Assembly (NCBI RefSeq): GCF_018860585.1
Contig: NZ_JAHKPR010000037.1
Span: 1-39,409 of the forward strand
Direction of reading: 5' to 3'
Origin: Colwellia sp. E2M01
Lineage (GTDB): Bacteria > Pseudomonadota > Gammaproteobacteria > Enterobacterales > Alteromonadaceae
Length of the DNA: 39,409 nt
Position 1 is the first letter of the stretch. Every line of letters starts with the position of its first letter. Positions 8,213 through 16,800 of this stretch are shown here, in pieces. Under the pieces are notes generated by a model. It made no database searches, was not told the origin of the DNA, and worked only from the letters and a program-made list of their open reading frames with translations. The translations under genes were made by a program, and so were the position numbers.

Positions 8213-9333
8213 GACCTTTATATATAGCAGGTAAAAAAATTAGCATAGAGAAAGATCCTATAAGTACTAAAACACCTTGGTGGATGACGGTTATTGCTGT
8301 TGTGTTAGCTCTTGTGTTTTGTGCAGGGTTTATGCTTTTAAATGGTAATAACCCAATAACTGTTTTTTCTAAAATGTTTAGTGGCGCCTTTGGGTCTTTA
8401 TATGGCCTTAGTGAAACACTATTAAAAGCGATTCCTCTAATGTTATGTGGGTTAGGTGTAGCAATTGCTTATCGAATATCTGTCTGGAATATTGGAGCGG
8501 AAGGCCAGTTTGTCATGGGAGCTATTGCCGCTACCAGTATTACCATTTACTACCCTGGAATGGGAGCCTTTTCTTCAATAACATTAATGTTATTAGCTGG
8601 ATTTATTGCGGGTGCATTATGGGCACTTTTGGTAGCAATTTGTAGATCATACTTTGATGTGAATGAAGTTATATGTTCTTTAATGCTTAACTATATTGCT
8701 ATTTTGTTTTTAAGTTTTTTAGTTTTTGAACCTTGGAAAGATCCCAACGGTTTTAATTTTCCTGGCACAGCTATTTTTAGTTCATCCCAGAAATTGCCAG
8801 CTCTAGATGATTTAAGACTACATCTTGGGTTTTTAATAGCTTTAGCTGCAATCCTACTTTATGCGGTATTGGTTAAGTTTACACATTGGGGATATCAACT
8901 GCGTCTTTTGTCAGCTAATGCTAATGCAGCACGTTATGCAGGTATGAATGTTAAACGTCAAATTATTATCGTATTAATGATTAGTGGTGGCCTTGCCGGA
9001 ATTGCCGGAATGGTTGAGGTTTCGGGGGTTACACATAGGCTATCACAAGGGGTGACATCTGGTTATGGTTACACGGCTATTATTGTCGCTTGGTTAGCTA
9101 GGTTAAACCCAATTGGCATCGTTATTAGTTCTATTTTATGTGGGGCTGTTATTGTTGGGGGCTACAGTGTGCAGTTGATTGGTTTGCCCGCTTCTATGGC
9201 TTTAATGATCCAGGGCGCAATTCTTTTCTTTGTAATTGGTGGTGAAGTTTTTAGCCAATACCGAATTAGGGTGGAAACGATTTCGCCTAAAAAAAACGAG
9301 CAAACATCTAGCTCTAAAGTAGAGGTACTATAA
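8209..9333 (+). CDS. BMP-type ABC transporter permease 1
   Basis: A 374-residue inner-membrane permease (BPD_transp_2 family, YufP-like). A short cytoplasmic N-terminus precedes a first helix at about residues 27-46. The family marker IGAEGQFVMGA follows AYRISVWN, and several more helices include RLLSANANAARYAGMNVKRQIIIVLMISGGLAGIAGM, the segment that contacts the ATPase. It pairs with the next gene to form the membrane channel of the nucleoside importer. The ATG at 8209 overlaps the ATPase stop. Confidence 0.92.
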   Translation: MRPLYIAGKKISIEKDPISTKTPWWMTVIAVVLALVFCAGFMLLNGNNPITVFSKMFSGAFGSLYGLSETLLKAIPLMLCGLGVAIAYRISVWNIGAEGQFVMGAIAATSITIYYPGMGAFSSITLMLLAGFIAGALWALLVAICRSYFDVNEVICSLMLNYIAILFLSFLVFEPWKDPNGFNFPGTAIFSSSQKLPALDDLRLHLGFLIALAAILLYAVLVKFTHWGYQLRLLSANANAARYAGMNVKRQIIIVLMISGGLAGIAGMVEVSGVTHRLSQGVTSGYGYTAIIVAWLARLNPIGIVISSILCGAVIVGGYSVQLIGLPASMALMIQGAILFFVIGGEVFSQYRIRVETISPKKNEQTSSSKVEVL

Positions 9334-10278
9334 ATGGAAATTTTTTCAATGGATATAATGCAATTGTTAATTATTGCCTCCATTAGCGCCGCAACTCCTC
9401 TTTTGCTAGCAACATTGGGTGGCATTCTATCTGAGCGAGCAGGCATCATTAATTTAGGAATTGAAGGGATGATGCTAATTGGTGCTGTATGTGCCTATAT
9501 TGTTAGTATTTATACTGATAGTGAGTGGCTTGCAATTATTTTTTCATTGCTCGGTGGTTCAGCATTAGGTGCTCTTTTGGCCTTTTTATGTATCACTTTA
9601 CGCTCTAATCAGATTGTTGCTGGTTTGGGCATTACTTTATTTGCTACAGGATTGAGCAGCTATCTCGGTAAATCTTTTGGAGGTAGCCAACCTCAAACGC
9701 AAATACCGAACTTGGATATACCTTGGCTTGATAATATACCTTTTTTTGGGGAGATATTTTCACATTTAAACTGGATGGTTTGGATAAGCTTTTTTATCGC
9801 TATTGTGTTGTATGTTGCTATTTTCAAAACTCGATGGGGACTTCATTTAAGAGCTTTAGGAGATGGTCCTGCAGCAGCGGATAACGCAGGTGTAAATGTA
9901 TATCGATATCAATACCTGATGACTATCATAGGCGCCGCCCTTTGTGGGTTAGCTGGCGCAACTTTAATATTAGTTTATACCCCAAGTTGGAATGACGGCT
10001 TAACATCAGGAAGAGGCTGGATTGCTGTTGCTTTAGTTATTTTTTCTCGTTGGCATCCTATAAATGCAATTTTTTGCGCAATATTATTTGGTTTGTTTGA
10101 GACTTTAGGCTTTAAAGTACAGCTTTACTATGCGGACATTCCTCCTTACTTTTTGAAGATGATGCCTTATCTAACTACTATTGTTGTTTTAATGTGGGTA
10201 GGTTGGCGTAATAAAAATAAACCTAATGGACAGCCTATATCTTTGGGTAAAACATATATACGAGAGCAAAGAGGTTAG
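9334..10278 (+). CDS. BMP-type ABC transporter permease 2
   Basis: A 314-residue inner-membrane permease (YufQ-like) and partner of the preceding gene. The family signature GGILSERAGIINLGIEGMMLIGA is near the N-terminus, and the cytoplasmic coupling stretch LRALGDGPAAADNAGVNVYRYQYLMTIIGAALCGLAGA lies in the second half. The ATG follows the upstream stop codon with no gap, so the two permeases are probably made in equal amounts. The importer operon probably ends at the hairpin at 10355-10389. Confidence 0.92.
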   Translation: MEIFSMDIMQLLIIASISAATPLLLATLGGILSERAGIINLGIEGMMLIGAVCAYIVSIYTDSEWLAIIFSLLGGSALGALLAFLCITLRSNQIVAGLGITLFATGLSSYLGKSFGGSQPQTQIPNLDIPWLDNIPFFGEIFSHLNWMVWISFFIAIVLYVAIFKTRWGLHLRALGDGPAAADNAGVNVYRYQYLMTIIGAALCGLAGATLILVYTPSWNDGLTSGRGWIAVALVIFSRWHPINAIFCAILFGLFETLGFKVQLYYADIPPYFLKMMPYLTTIVVLMWVGWRNKNKPNGQPISLGKTYIREQRG

Positions 10279-10354
10279 TTAAATATAATTAAGGCTTGTT
10301 GAACTTTGAGTTTGTTTTTGCAGTCATTTATTGACTATTTATACAAAGCGTCAC

Positions 10355-10389
10355 GCTCTTTATTGAACAAAATTCAAATAATAAAGAGC
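10355..10389 (+). terminator. Hairpin after the importer operon
   Basis: GCTCTTTATT (10355-10364) pairs with AATAAAGAGC (10380-10389) in the 153-bp gap between permease 2 and codA. There is no long T run after it, so termination may be partial and codA may be expressed at a lower level or independently. Confidence 0.5.
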
Positions 10390-10431
10390 ATAAGCACTAA
10401 CCACTTATAAAAATTTCAGGATAAGAAAAAA

Positions 10432-11700
10432 ATGCATAATAATGTAAAGATTAATAGAGTTCGACTGCCTGGTGAATCTGGCTTATATAGCCTATCAATT
10501 AAAAAAGGGATAATTGATAATATAGAAGCATTTGATCCAACAATTGCAGACAAAAGCACTTTTATAGATGTTTTAGATGCAGAAGGGGGGGTAGTTTTAC
10601 CTCCATTTGTTGACTCTCATATTCATTATGATTCAGCTTATACTGCTGGCGAGTCGCGATGGAATACAAGTGGTACATTGCTAGAGGGCATTAAATGTAA
10701 TAATGATAGACAGGGAATAGCAACAGAATCTGATTATTTATCACGCGCAAAGAAAGCTATTCAAGGACAAGTCTTAAACGGAGTACAATATGCGAGAGTT
10801 CATGTAGATGTTTCTCAAGAGAGTTTACTCGCATTAAAGGTAATGTTGAAACTTAAAGAAGAAGTTAAACATTTAATCAACATACAGGTCGTTGCATTCC
10901 CTCAAATGGGGATAACCAGTCACCCTAAGCAATATGAGTTGTTAGAGTTGGCGGTTCAATTAGGAGTAGATGGTATAGGTGGTGTACCTCACCTTGAAAT
11001 GACAAGGGAGGGTGGTGTTCGCTCTATTCATCAAATATTCGATTTGGCGGAACAGTATAATAAATTTATAGATATCCATTGCGATGAAACTGACGATGAC
11101 CAGTCTCGCTTTGTTGAGGTTGTTGCGGCGCAAGCTATTATTAGAAACATGGGGTCTGTTACTTCTGTTAGTCATATAACTGCATTACACTCATATAACA
11201 ATGCTTACGCATCAAAAGTTATTAGTTTAATAAAGCAAGCGAAAATGAGTGTTGTATCAAACCCACTCTCTAATGTTATTTTACAAGGAAGGTTTGATAA
11301 TTATCCTGTTCGTCGGGGGATAACTAGAATTAAGTCGTTAATGAGTGAAGGGATTAATGTCAGCCTAGGTCAAGATAATTTAGCTGATGCTTTTTATCCC
11401 TTGGGAACTGGAAGTATGTTCCCTGCATTAAATATGGCGCTTCACCTGTGTCACTTACTTGGTTCTAAAGATATCGATTCATCAATAGATATGATTACTT
11501 ATAATGGGGCAAAAACGTTATCCATAAACCCTGAAGAGTACGGGGTAGAAGTAGGAAAGCCTGCAAACTTGATCATTATGCAAGATCCAAATGTTTATGA
11601 GTGTGTTAGAAATCAATCTCCAGTTCGCTTTAATATTAGACATGGGCAATTGTTAGCTGAGAACCTACCATTGAAATCAAATATATTTTCAAAAATATAA
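10432..11700 (+). CDS. codA: Cytosine deaminase
   Basis: A 422-residue cytoplasmic enzyme that converts cytosine to uracil and ammonia. It aligns along its length with E. coli CodA: DSHIHYDSAYTAG (metal His pair), VHVDVSQESLLALK, HCDETDDDQSRFVEVVA (metal His and the Glu proton shuttle), SVSHITALHSYNNAY, NPLSNVILQGRFDNYPVRRGITRIK, and LGQDNLADAFYPLGTGSM, which carries the catalytic Asp. All key residues that I can place are present. The start has AGGATAAG upstream. It follows the nucleoside-type importer and a hairpin, so it probably processes imported cytosine. Confidence 0.9.
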   Translation: MHNNVKINRVRLPGESGLYSLSIKKGIIDNIEAFDPTIADKSTFIDVLDAEGGVVLPPFVDSHIHYDSAYTAGESRWNTSGTLLEGIKCNNDRQGIATESDYLSRAKKAIQGQVLNGVQYARVHVDVSQESLLALKVMLKLKEEVKHLINIQVVAFPQMGITSHPKQYELLELAVQLGVDGIGGVPHLEMTREGGVRSIHQIFDLAEQYNKFIDIHCDETDDDQSRFVEVVAAQAIIRNMGSVTSVSHITALHSYNNAYASKVISLIKQAKMSVVSNPLSNVILQGRFDNYPVRRGITRIKSLMSEGINVSLGQDNLADAFYPLGTGSMFPALNMALHLCHLLGSKDIDSSIDMITYNGAKTLSINPEEYGVEVGKPANLIIMQDPNVYECVRNQSPVRFNIRHGQLLAENLPLKSNIFSKI

Positions 11701-12067
11701 CGTAAGGCTACAACGACATTAAAATTAGTACTTGAGTAGTGTCAAGTTGATAGCATGGTTTAGAACGTCGTTTTTTCAATAGTTACTTAGGTCTATATCA
11801 ATGAGTTGGCAGTACTGCCAACTCATATTTAAATACAACCACGTTTTTGTATTCACGCTCCCACCTTTGAATTTTCTATTTGTTTATCTAAAGATTTTTA
11901 TTCATAGTCATAACCTTTTTCTCAAATTTCACACCAAAAAGCTCTTCTTGAAACATGCTAGATACAACAAGGCTGTAATGTTATTCAATTATTGCGGTAC
12001 TAGTGCCACATTGTTTAGCTAAAATATCCATAGGTAACGCCTACGTCAGTTTATTTTACTGAAGGTA
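11701..12067. other. Gap between convergent codA and the lpxR-like gene
   Basis: No gene is seen. The only clear structure is the 26-bp perfect palindrome at 11801-11826. A 73-codon frame that starts inside this palindrome is probably spurious. Confidence 0.55.
11801..11826. terminator. Perfect 26-bp palindrome, probable bidirectional terminator
   Basis: Arm ATGAGTTGGCAGT is followed directly by its exact reverse complement and then ATATTT. It lies about 100 nt after codA and 240 nt past the end of the convergent lpxR-like gene, so it could stop transcription from either side. Confidence 0.6.
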
Positions 12068-13099
12068 TTAAGTTCTCCAAAAAAGCTCAATTGATGCGGT
12101 AGAGTTAAAGTTTTGTCGGTCTTCTTTATAATCAGGGGTGCTTGTAGCGACACTTAATGCGACTCCCCATGACTCTTGGTAATATACTGCACCTGTAGAA
12201 AATGTTGATTGCCAATGATCTGTTTTTACATCAAATAAATGTTTAGGACGTGCACCGTCAATAGTGATGTCTTGAAATCTATATCGCCCCTCCAGTGCAA
12301 CATAATAAAACTGCCCAGAACGACTTTTGGCTAATACACTAGGGTCAATATAATGGCCTGGCTTAGAGCCAACACTTGCAAAACTTTTAGCTAAATCACT
12401 TCCCCAGCGAATTATACCTCCAAGTGCTACTTCACTTTGAAAGTTGCCTACGTTTACTCTACCAGTTAATGAAGCCTCTACGCCATCATTAGGCTTAGTT
12501 GTCGATCTACTTAATAGTCGATGTGCAGCATAAGATAAATTAAATACTGTTTGGTTTTCAATTTGTCTATCCCAACCGGCAGGGGTGTCTGAGCCAATTA
12601 AATTGTGAACAGTTTTTTGAGAGGTTTCCCCAAATGAGTCGGGTCCCACGTTGCCTAACATCAAACTGTATTTGTTAGCCATATCACTTGAAAATTCAAC
12701 AAAATGAGCTTCCAGAAATATAAACCCAGTATAAGGTCGCTCATCAGCTTGCTCTTCTACTACAGTTATATCGCTTGGCGTCCAAATTTGTTGGCCAAAA
12801 GTGATCCCCCAATTTTTATTGCTATGTTCAGCTAAGGGTAAAATAGCAATGACAGGTGTAAATAGGCTAGGTACATTATTTTTTAAGTCCCTATAGCTTT
12901 TACTATTATATTTTAAAAACAAACCATTAGTATAATCTTTATCTGTACCTAATAAACCATCATTATCTATACTTAAAGTAAGGCTCTCTCGGTTATATTC
13001 GTTAGCACTGACAAAGTTAGTCATTAATGCGAAGAACGATATAAAAATAAAAGAATAAAGCAATGCTACTATTTGTTTATAAAGCCATATTATTTTCAT
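12068..13099 (-). CDS. LpxR family outer-membrane lipid A deacylase (DUF2219)
   Basis: A 343-residue outer-membrane beta-barrel. LpxR enzymes remove the 3'-acyloxyacyl chain of lipid A. The family features are ESLTLSIDNDGLLGTDKDYTNGLFL at the mature N-terminus, GQQIWTPSDI, ERPYTGFIFLE, MLGNVGPDSFGETSQKTVHNLIGSDTPAGWD (which carries the active-site His) and a C-terminal aromatic strand ending ELFWRT. The signal sequence is long and hydrophobic (about residues 1-32). The ATG at 13099 has AGGAG 6 nt upstream. It is a lone gene between the nucleobase locus and the agarases; no link to either is visible. Confidence 0.85.
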   Translation of the reverse strand: MKIIWLYKQIVALLYSFIFISFFALMTNFVSANEYNRESLTLSIDNDGLLGTDKDYTNGLFLKYNSKSYRDLKNNVPSLFTPVIAILPLAEHSNKNWGITFGQQIWTPSDITVVEEQADERPYTGFIFLEAHFVEFSSDMANKYSLMLGNVGPDSFGETSQKTVHNLIGSDTPAGWDRQIENQTVFNLSYAAHRLLSRSTTKPNDGVEASLTGRVNVGNFQSEVALGGIIRWGSDLAKSFASVGSKPGHYIDPSVLAKSRSGQFYYVALEGRYRFQDITIDGARPKHLFDVKTDHWQSTFSTGAVYYQESWGVALSVATSTPDYKEDRQNFNSTASIELFWRT

Positions 13100-13586
13100 A
13101 TTGTCTCCTGAGTCGGTTTGGTAAAATATCTAATATCTAAAAGTGCGTTAATCCGCTAACTTCAGATAAATTCTACTTAATAGATTCGTGAAGAAAAATA
13201 GAGTTTAATTCAATTCATTGGTGCTAAAAAAGCACTAATTAAAAAAAGGGAAAAGAGGGGGGCATGAAATTAATCGTTATCGCTTATCATTTTACATCTG
13301 TTGAACGGATGGTTTGACCTTGGCAATATAACGCAGTGCCAGTAACATTTCTAACCCACAAAGAGGGGGAAGTAACGCCTATCGTATTTAATTTAAGTAC
13401 ATGCACCAGAGCGTTTTATCGGATAAGTTATATTGAGTAACATTAAAAAGTCGATACGGTGATTGGAGCGATAAAATAAGATGTTTTAGACGGTGAACTA
13501 CGAGAGGTTTAGATGGGTGAGTAGTAGCGTTAGTATTTCGGCTGAAGCCGATTATTCCATTTTTAAGTTGTCATTTAGTTTTATAG

Positions 13587-13624
13587 CAAAGTGATGAGCC
13601 AAGTATTCTTGGAACATCACTTTG
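13587..13624. terminator. Strong hairpin downstream of agarase 1
   Basis: Nested arms CAAAGTGATG (13587-13596) with CATCACTTTG (13615-13624), and inside them CCAAG with CTTGG around TATT. It lies 230 nt beyond the stop of agarase 1 on its strand. No clear T run follows, so it may be a 3'-end stabilising hairpin rather than a classic terminator. Confidence 0.4.
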
Positions 13625-13691
13625 ATTAATTTTCCTATTGTGGCACAGACGTAACCTCTAGCTAAAAGCTATCTCGTCAAAGACGGGATTA

Positions 13692-13810
13692 ATACCAATC
13701 TCACAAACTAAGTGATCATTTATACGGGCTAAAACCATTAACTACAGCGTAATTTATTTAATGATTTTATCTCCGTCTAAAATAGTCTTTTAATTAATGA
13801 AACTGGTATA
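13692..13810. repeat. Dispersed repeat, copy A
   Basis: Bounded by ATACCAAT and ACTGGTAT, which are imperfect inverted ends. The core AAGTGATCATTTATACGGGC is followed later by ATCTCCGTCTAAAATAG and TTAATTAATGAAA. The same segments occur in copies at 23282-23353 and 33595-33804. It is probably a short non-autonomous element or a conserved intergenic repeat of this genome. Confidence 0.65.
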
Positions 13811-13853
13811 ACTAATAGTTTAGACGTATTAATCTGCTTGGTATAATTATGAA

Positions 13854-16800
13854 TTAGTGACCAAATTCAATAATACCCCAAACTTCAAGGTTGTTAACAG
13901 TAACCACTTGAGCACCACTGGCGTTAGTCGTAACCGGTAAGCTATTACTTGTTCCGTCAGGTAAGTGAATTGTCGCAGACGTTATACCTTGAGGGAAGTA
14001 ATCCTGAGGGATAGCAACTTCAACATTGTTAAGTGTCGGTGTTACACCACCTGCAAATGGACGGTTAACTAAATGTACAACATATGGTGCATTATCGTTA
14101 GTCTCGTGAATACGAGATACCGCAGAGACTGTACTGTTAGCTTCTGTGCCATTAACACTTACTGTTATTGCTAATTCAGGGTAGTTACCACGTTGGCCAA
14201 TATGAACAGCATTGTATTGATCTAATACTGCTTGTTGTGCGGCGGTTAAGTAGTTTAAATCACCGTCATAGAAGATTTGGTCAAATTTCTCAAAGTCTTC
14301 TGCACGAGGAACTACTTGGTAACCTTCATCACCAAAGACTAACATGTCAAAGTTAATGTTTTCTTCTGTAAGCAATTTAACGCTTGACTGAATTTGGTTA
14401 CCACCATCAATGAATCCAGCTTTCATTGATGAGTACATAGCATGTACAACACCTGCTTTAGCATAAGATGTGTAATCATCTAGTAATGCTTCGTTAGCAC
14501 GCACAAATTGGTAGATGTCGCGGTAGTTATCAGCACCTGGCGACCAAGTAAATACATCACCACCAACCCATACGTTAGCAGGGATAGAGAATAAGCCACC
14601 ATAAGCGTAGGCTTGTGCTACCCAACCACGACCGAAGCGCGGAGAATCAGTAACACGAAGTTGTTCAAACTCCCAAGGGTATGGAGCATAAGCTAATGTT
14701 TTATCAATCGCTTGCGCACCTTTTAAATGAACAATAATATTGGTTGGTAATACAGATGTACTGGTTTTAGCACCTAAGTTTAACTCACCAGATAAGAATG
14801 TGATGTTCTCGTTAAAGAGATAGCCACGTGATTCAAACAATTGTGTACTTGCACCAATGGCAATATTGGGGTGTGTTTCACGAATGTAAGATAATACATC
14901 ACCAAATTTTTGATTCCAAACGTCACGGTTGAAGTAAAGGAAATCTTCAAGCATTGGAATATTACCCTCAATCTTATCTGCGCCATTTGAGAACGTAGTA
15001 TGTGTTATACCAGCATCTAATAAGTGCTGTTTGTAATCAAAGGTCGTGATATCGTCAATACCCATCGCACTAAGTTGTACTACACCGTATTTTTTACTTA
15101 ACCAAGTACGGAAGTTTGCCATTGCATAGGGTGAGAAATCACCACCAAATGTACGCATATCTGTAGAACGAGTTGAGTTAGTTTGCGTATCAAACATTAA
15201 CTTATCAGGATTAGCTTTTAATAGCTGATCCACTTGAGATTTCATGAATGGTACAAACGCAGGGCTGTGATTACTTAACCAGTTGTTGTTATGACCGTTG
15301 TGGCTTAAGTAGCCCATAAATGTCATGCGAACATTACGATCGTCAAGTGTTTGAACATAGTGTTTTTGTGGATCAGTTGTGTATTCTGTAAACCAACCGT
15401 AACCCCAGTCAAACTCACCGCGTGCGGTATACTCAAGACCTTCGCTTTGATATTTACCAACAACGTTAACAGCCCAATCCATGATTACTGTATCATCGTA
15501 GAATTCACTTTCAGGTGGGTGACCCCAAAACGATCCCGTAGCACCGAAGTCAGCGTAATCACCTGGAGAACCACCATCAGCTTCGTAAAAATCACGGTTT
15601 TGTGGGTAGGTATACCAAACATCAGATTTCAATACTTTGTTCGCCGTTGGAATATCCAATGGTTTTTTCAAGAATTGTAACCCGGTTGTAGGACCATTAA
15701 TTTCAGAAACGTCATGATCATTTGGGTTGTAAACTGGTGGAGTACGATAAGTGTTGTCGCTTACTTTAGCTAAACGAACATTATCTCCACTCCATTGCCA
15801 ATCTGAGCCGCCAATAGCTTCTACGCGTAAGGTGTAGGTACCTGTTGTTTCGATAACAAATTCACCACCGTAAAGCTCCACTTCTTCTGGACTTTCCCAG
15901 CCACCGGTGCTGTCAAAGTAAGCCCAAGAAGCGGTAATACCATTGATGTCAATACGTGCACCGTAGCTACCGTCACTGCCTGTCGCTACATTAATAAATG
16001 AGCGGTAAGTACCAGCTTCAAGCTGAATACCTGTGTATACGCCGTAATCCCCATTAGTTACAAAACTAACATTTGTAGCACCTGCATCAGCAACAAAACC
16101 GTCATTAGGATCGCTCGCTACACGGCCAACAGTGCCTGTTGAATCAAAGTTTTCTAATTCAATTACAACACCACCTGGTGGTGGAAGAATTGGATCAACA
16201 ATAACATTACCAGCAGAGCTGAATATATTTTGGCTTAAAGCACTTGGGTGTACAAAGTTTGTACCACCGTTAATATCAACACCAAAACCGATACCACTTA
16301 CCGCGCCACTGCCGCCGTCTGCATTACCCAGTCTAAGTTCGAAATCATGTGTACCTGGTGTTAGGTTTAAATCTGTCGTTTGCGACGAATTTTGCCAACT
16401 GTCATTTGATAAAACTAACACGCCATCGATGTATAAACGAACACTATCATCAATATTTTCATAGAATGAGATATGTCCGTCGGCATCAGTGATTTGACCT
16501 CTGAATACTTCAGTAGAGTTAGCTTTAATAGCATCGTCAGTTTCTGCTAAATCAGTGGTGACGTCATAGTTGTCAGGGTTAGCAACGTAACCTTCATTGC
16601 CTATAAAGTTTGTAGCGCCGTCAACCCGAGCCCAAAGTAAGCCATTACCGCTATGGTAGTAGGCACCTTCTGGTGCTTCTGTAGCACAACCACTGCTATC
16701 AACATTAGTGCCTAGAGGTGTATTAGGACATTGATCAATTGAGTCGATTACACCATCATTATCAGCATCGCTAGGAGGTAGAACAATGTCTTCAACACAG

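Larger units (their letters stand above)
13100..13853. other. 754-bp intergenic region with repeat and hairpin
   Basis: No gene is recognised. It contains the LpxR-like promoter side, a strong hairpin (13587-13624) and one copy of a dispersed repeat (13692-13810). The stretch 13190-13560 shows no similarity to the rest of the window that I can see. Confidence 0.55.

Noticed and set aside
11801-12022. 73-codon plus-strand frame after codA
   Set aside because: It starts inside a 26-bp palindrome that looks like a terminator, has no family resemblance and has low-complexity hydrophobic composition.
15351-15680. Plus-strand 109-codon frame, repeated at 21248-21577
   Set aside because: Both lie antisense inside the duplicated catalytic block. 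Their similarity follows from the duplication and gives no sign of coding selection.
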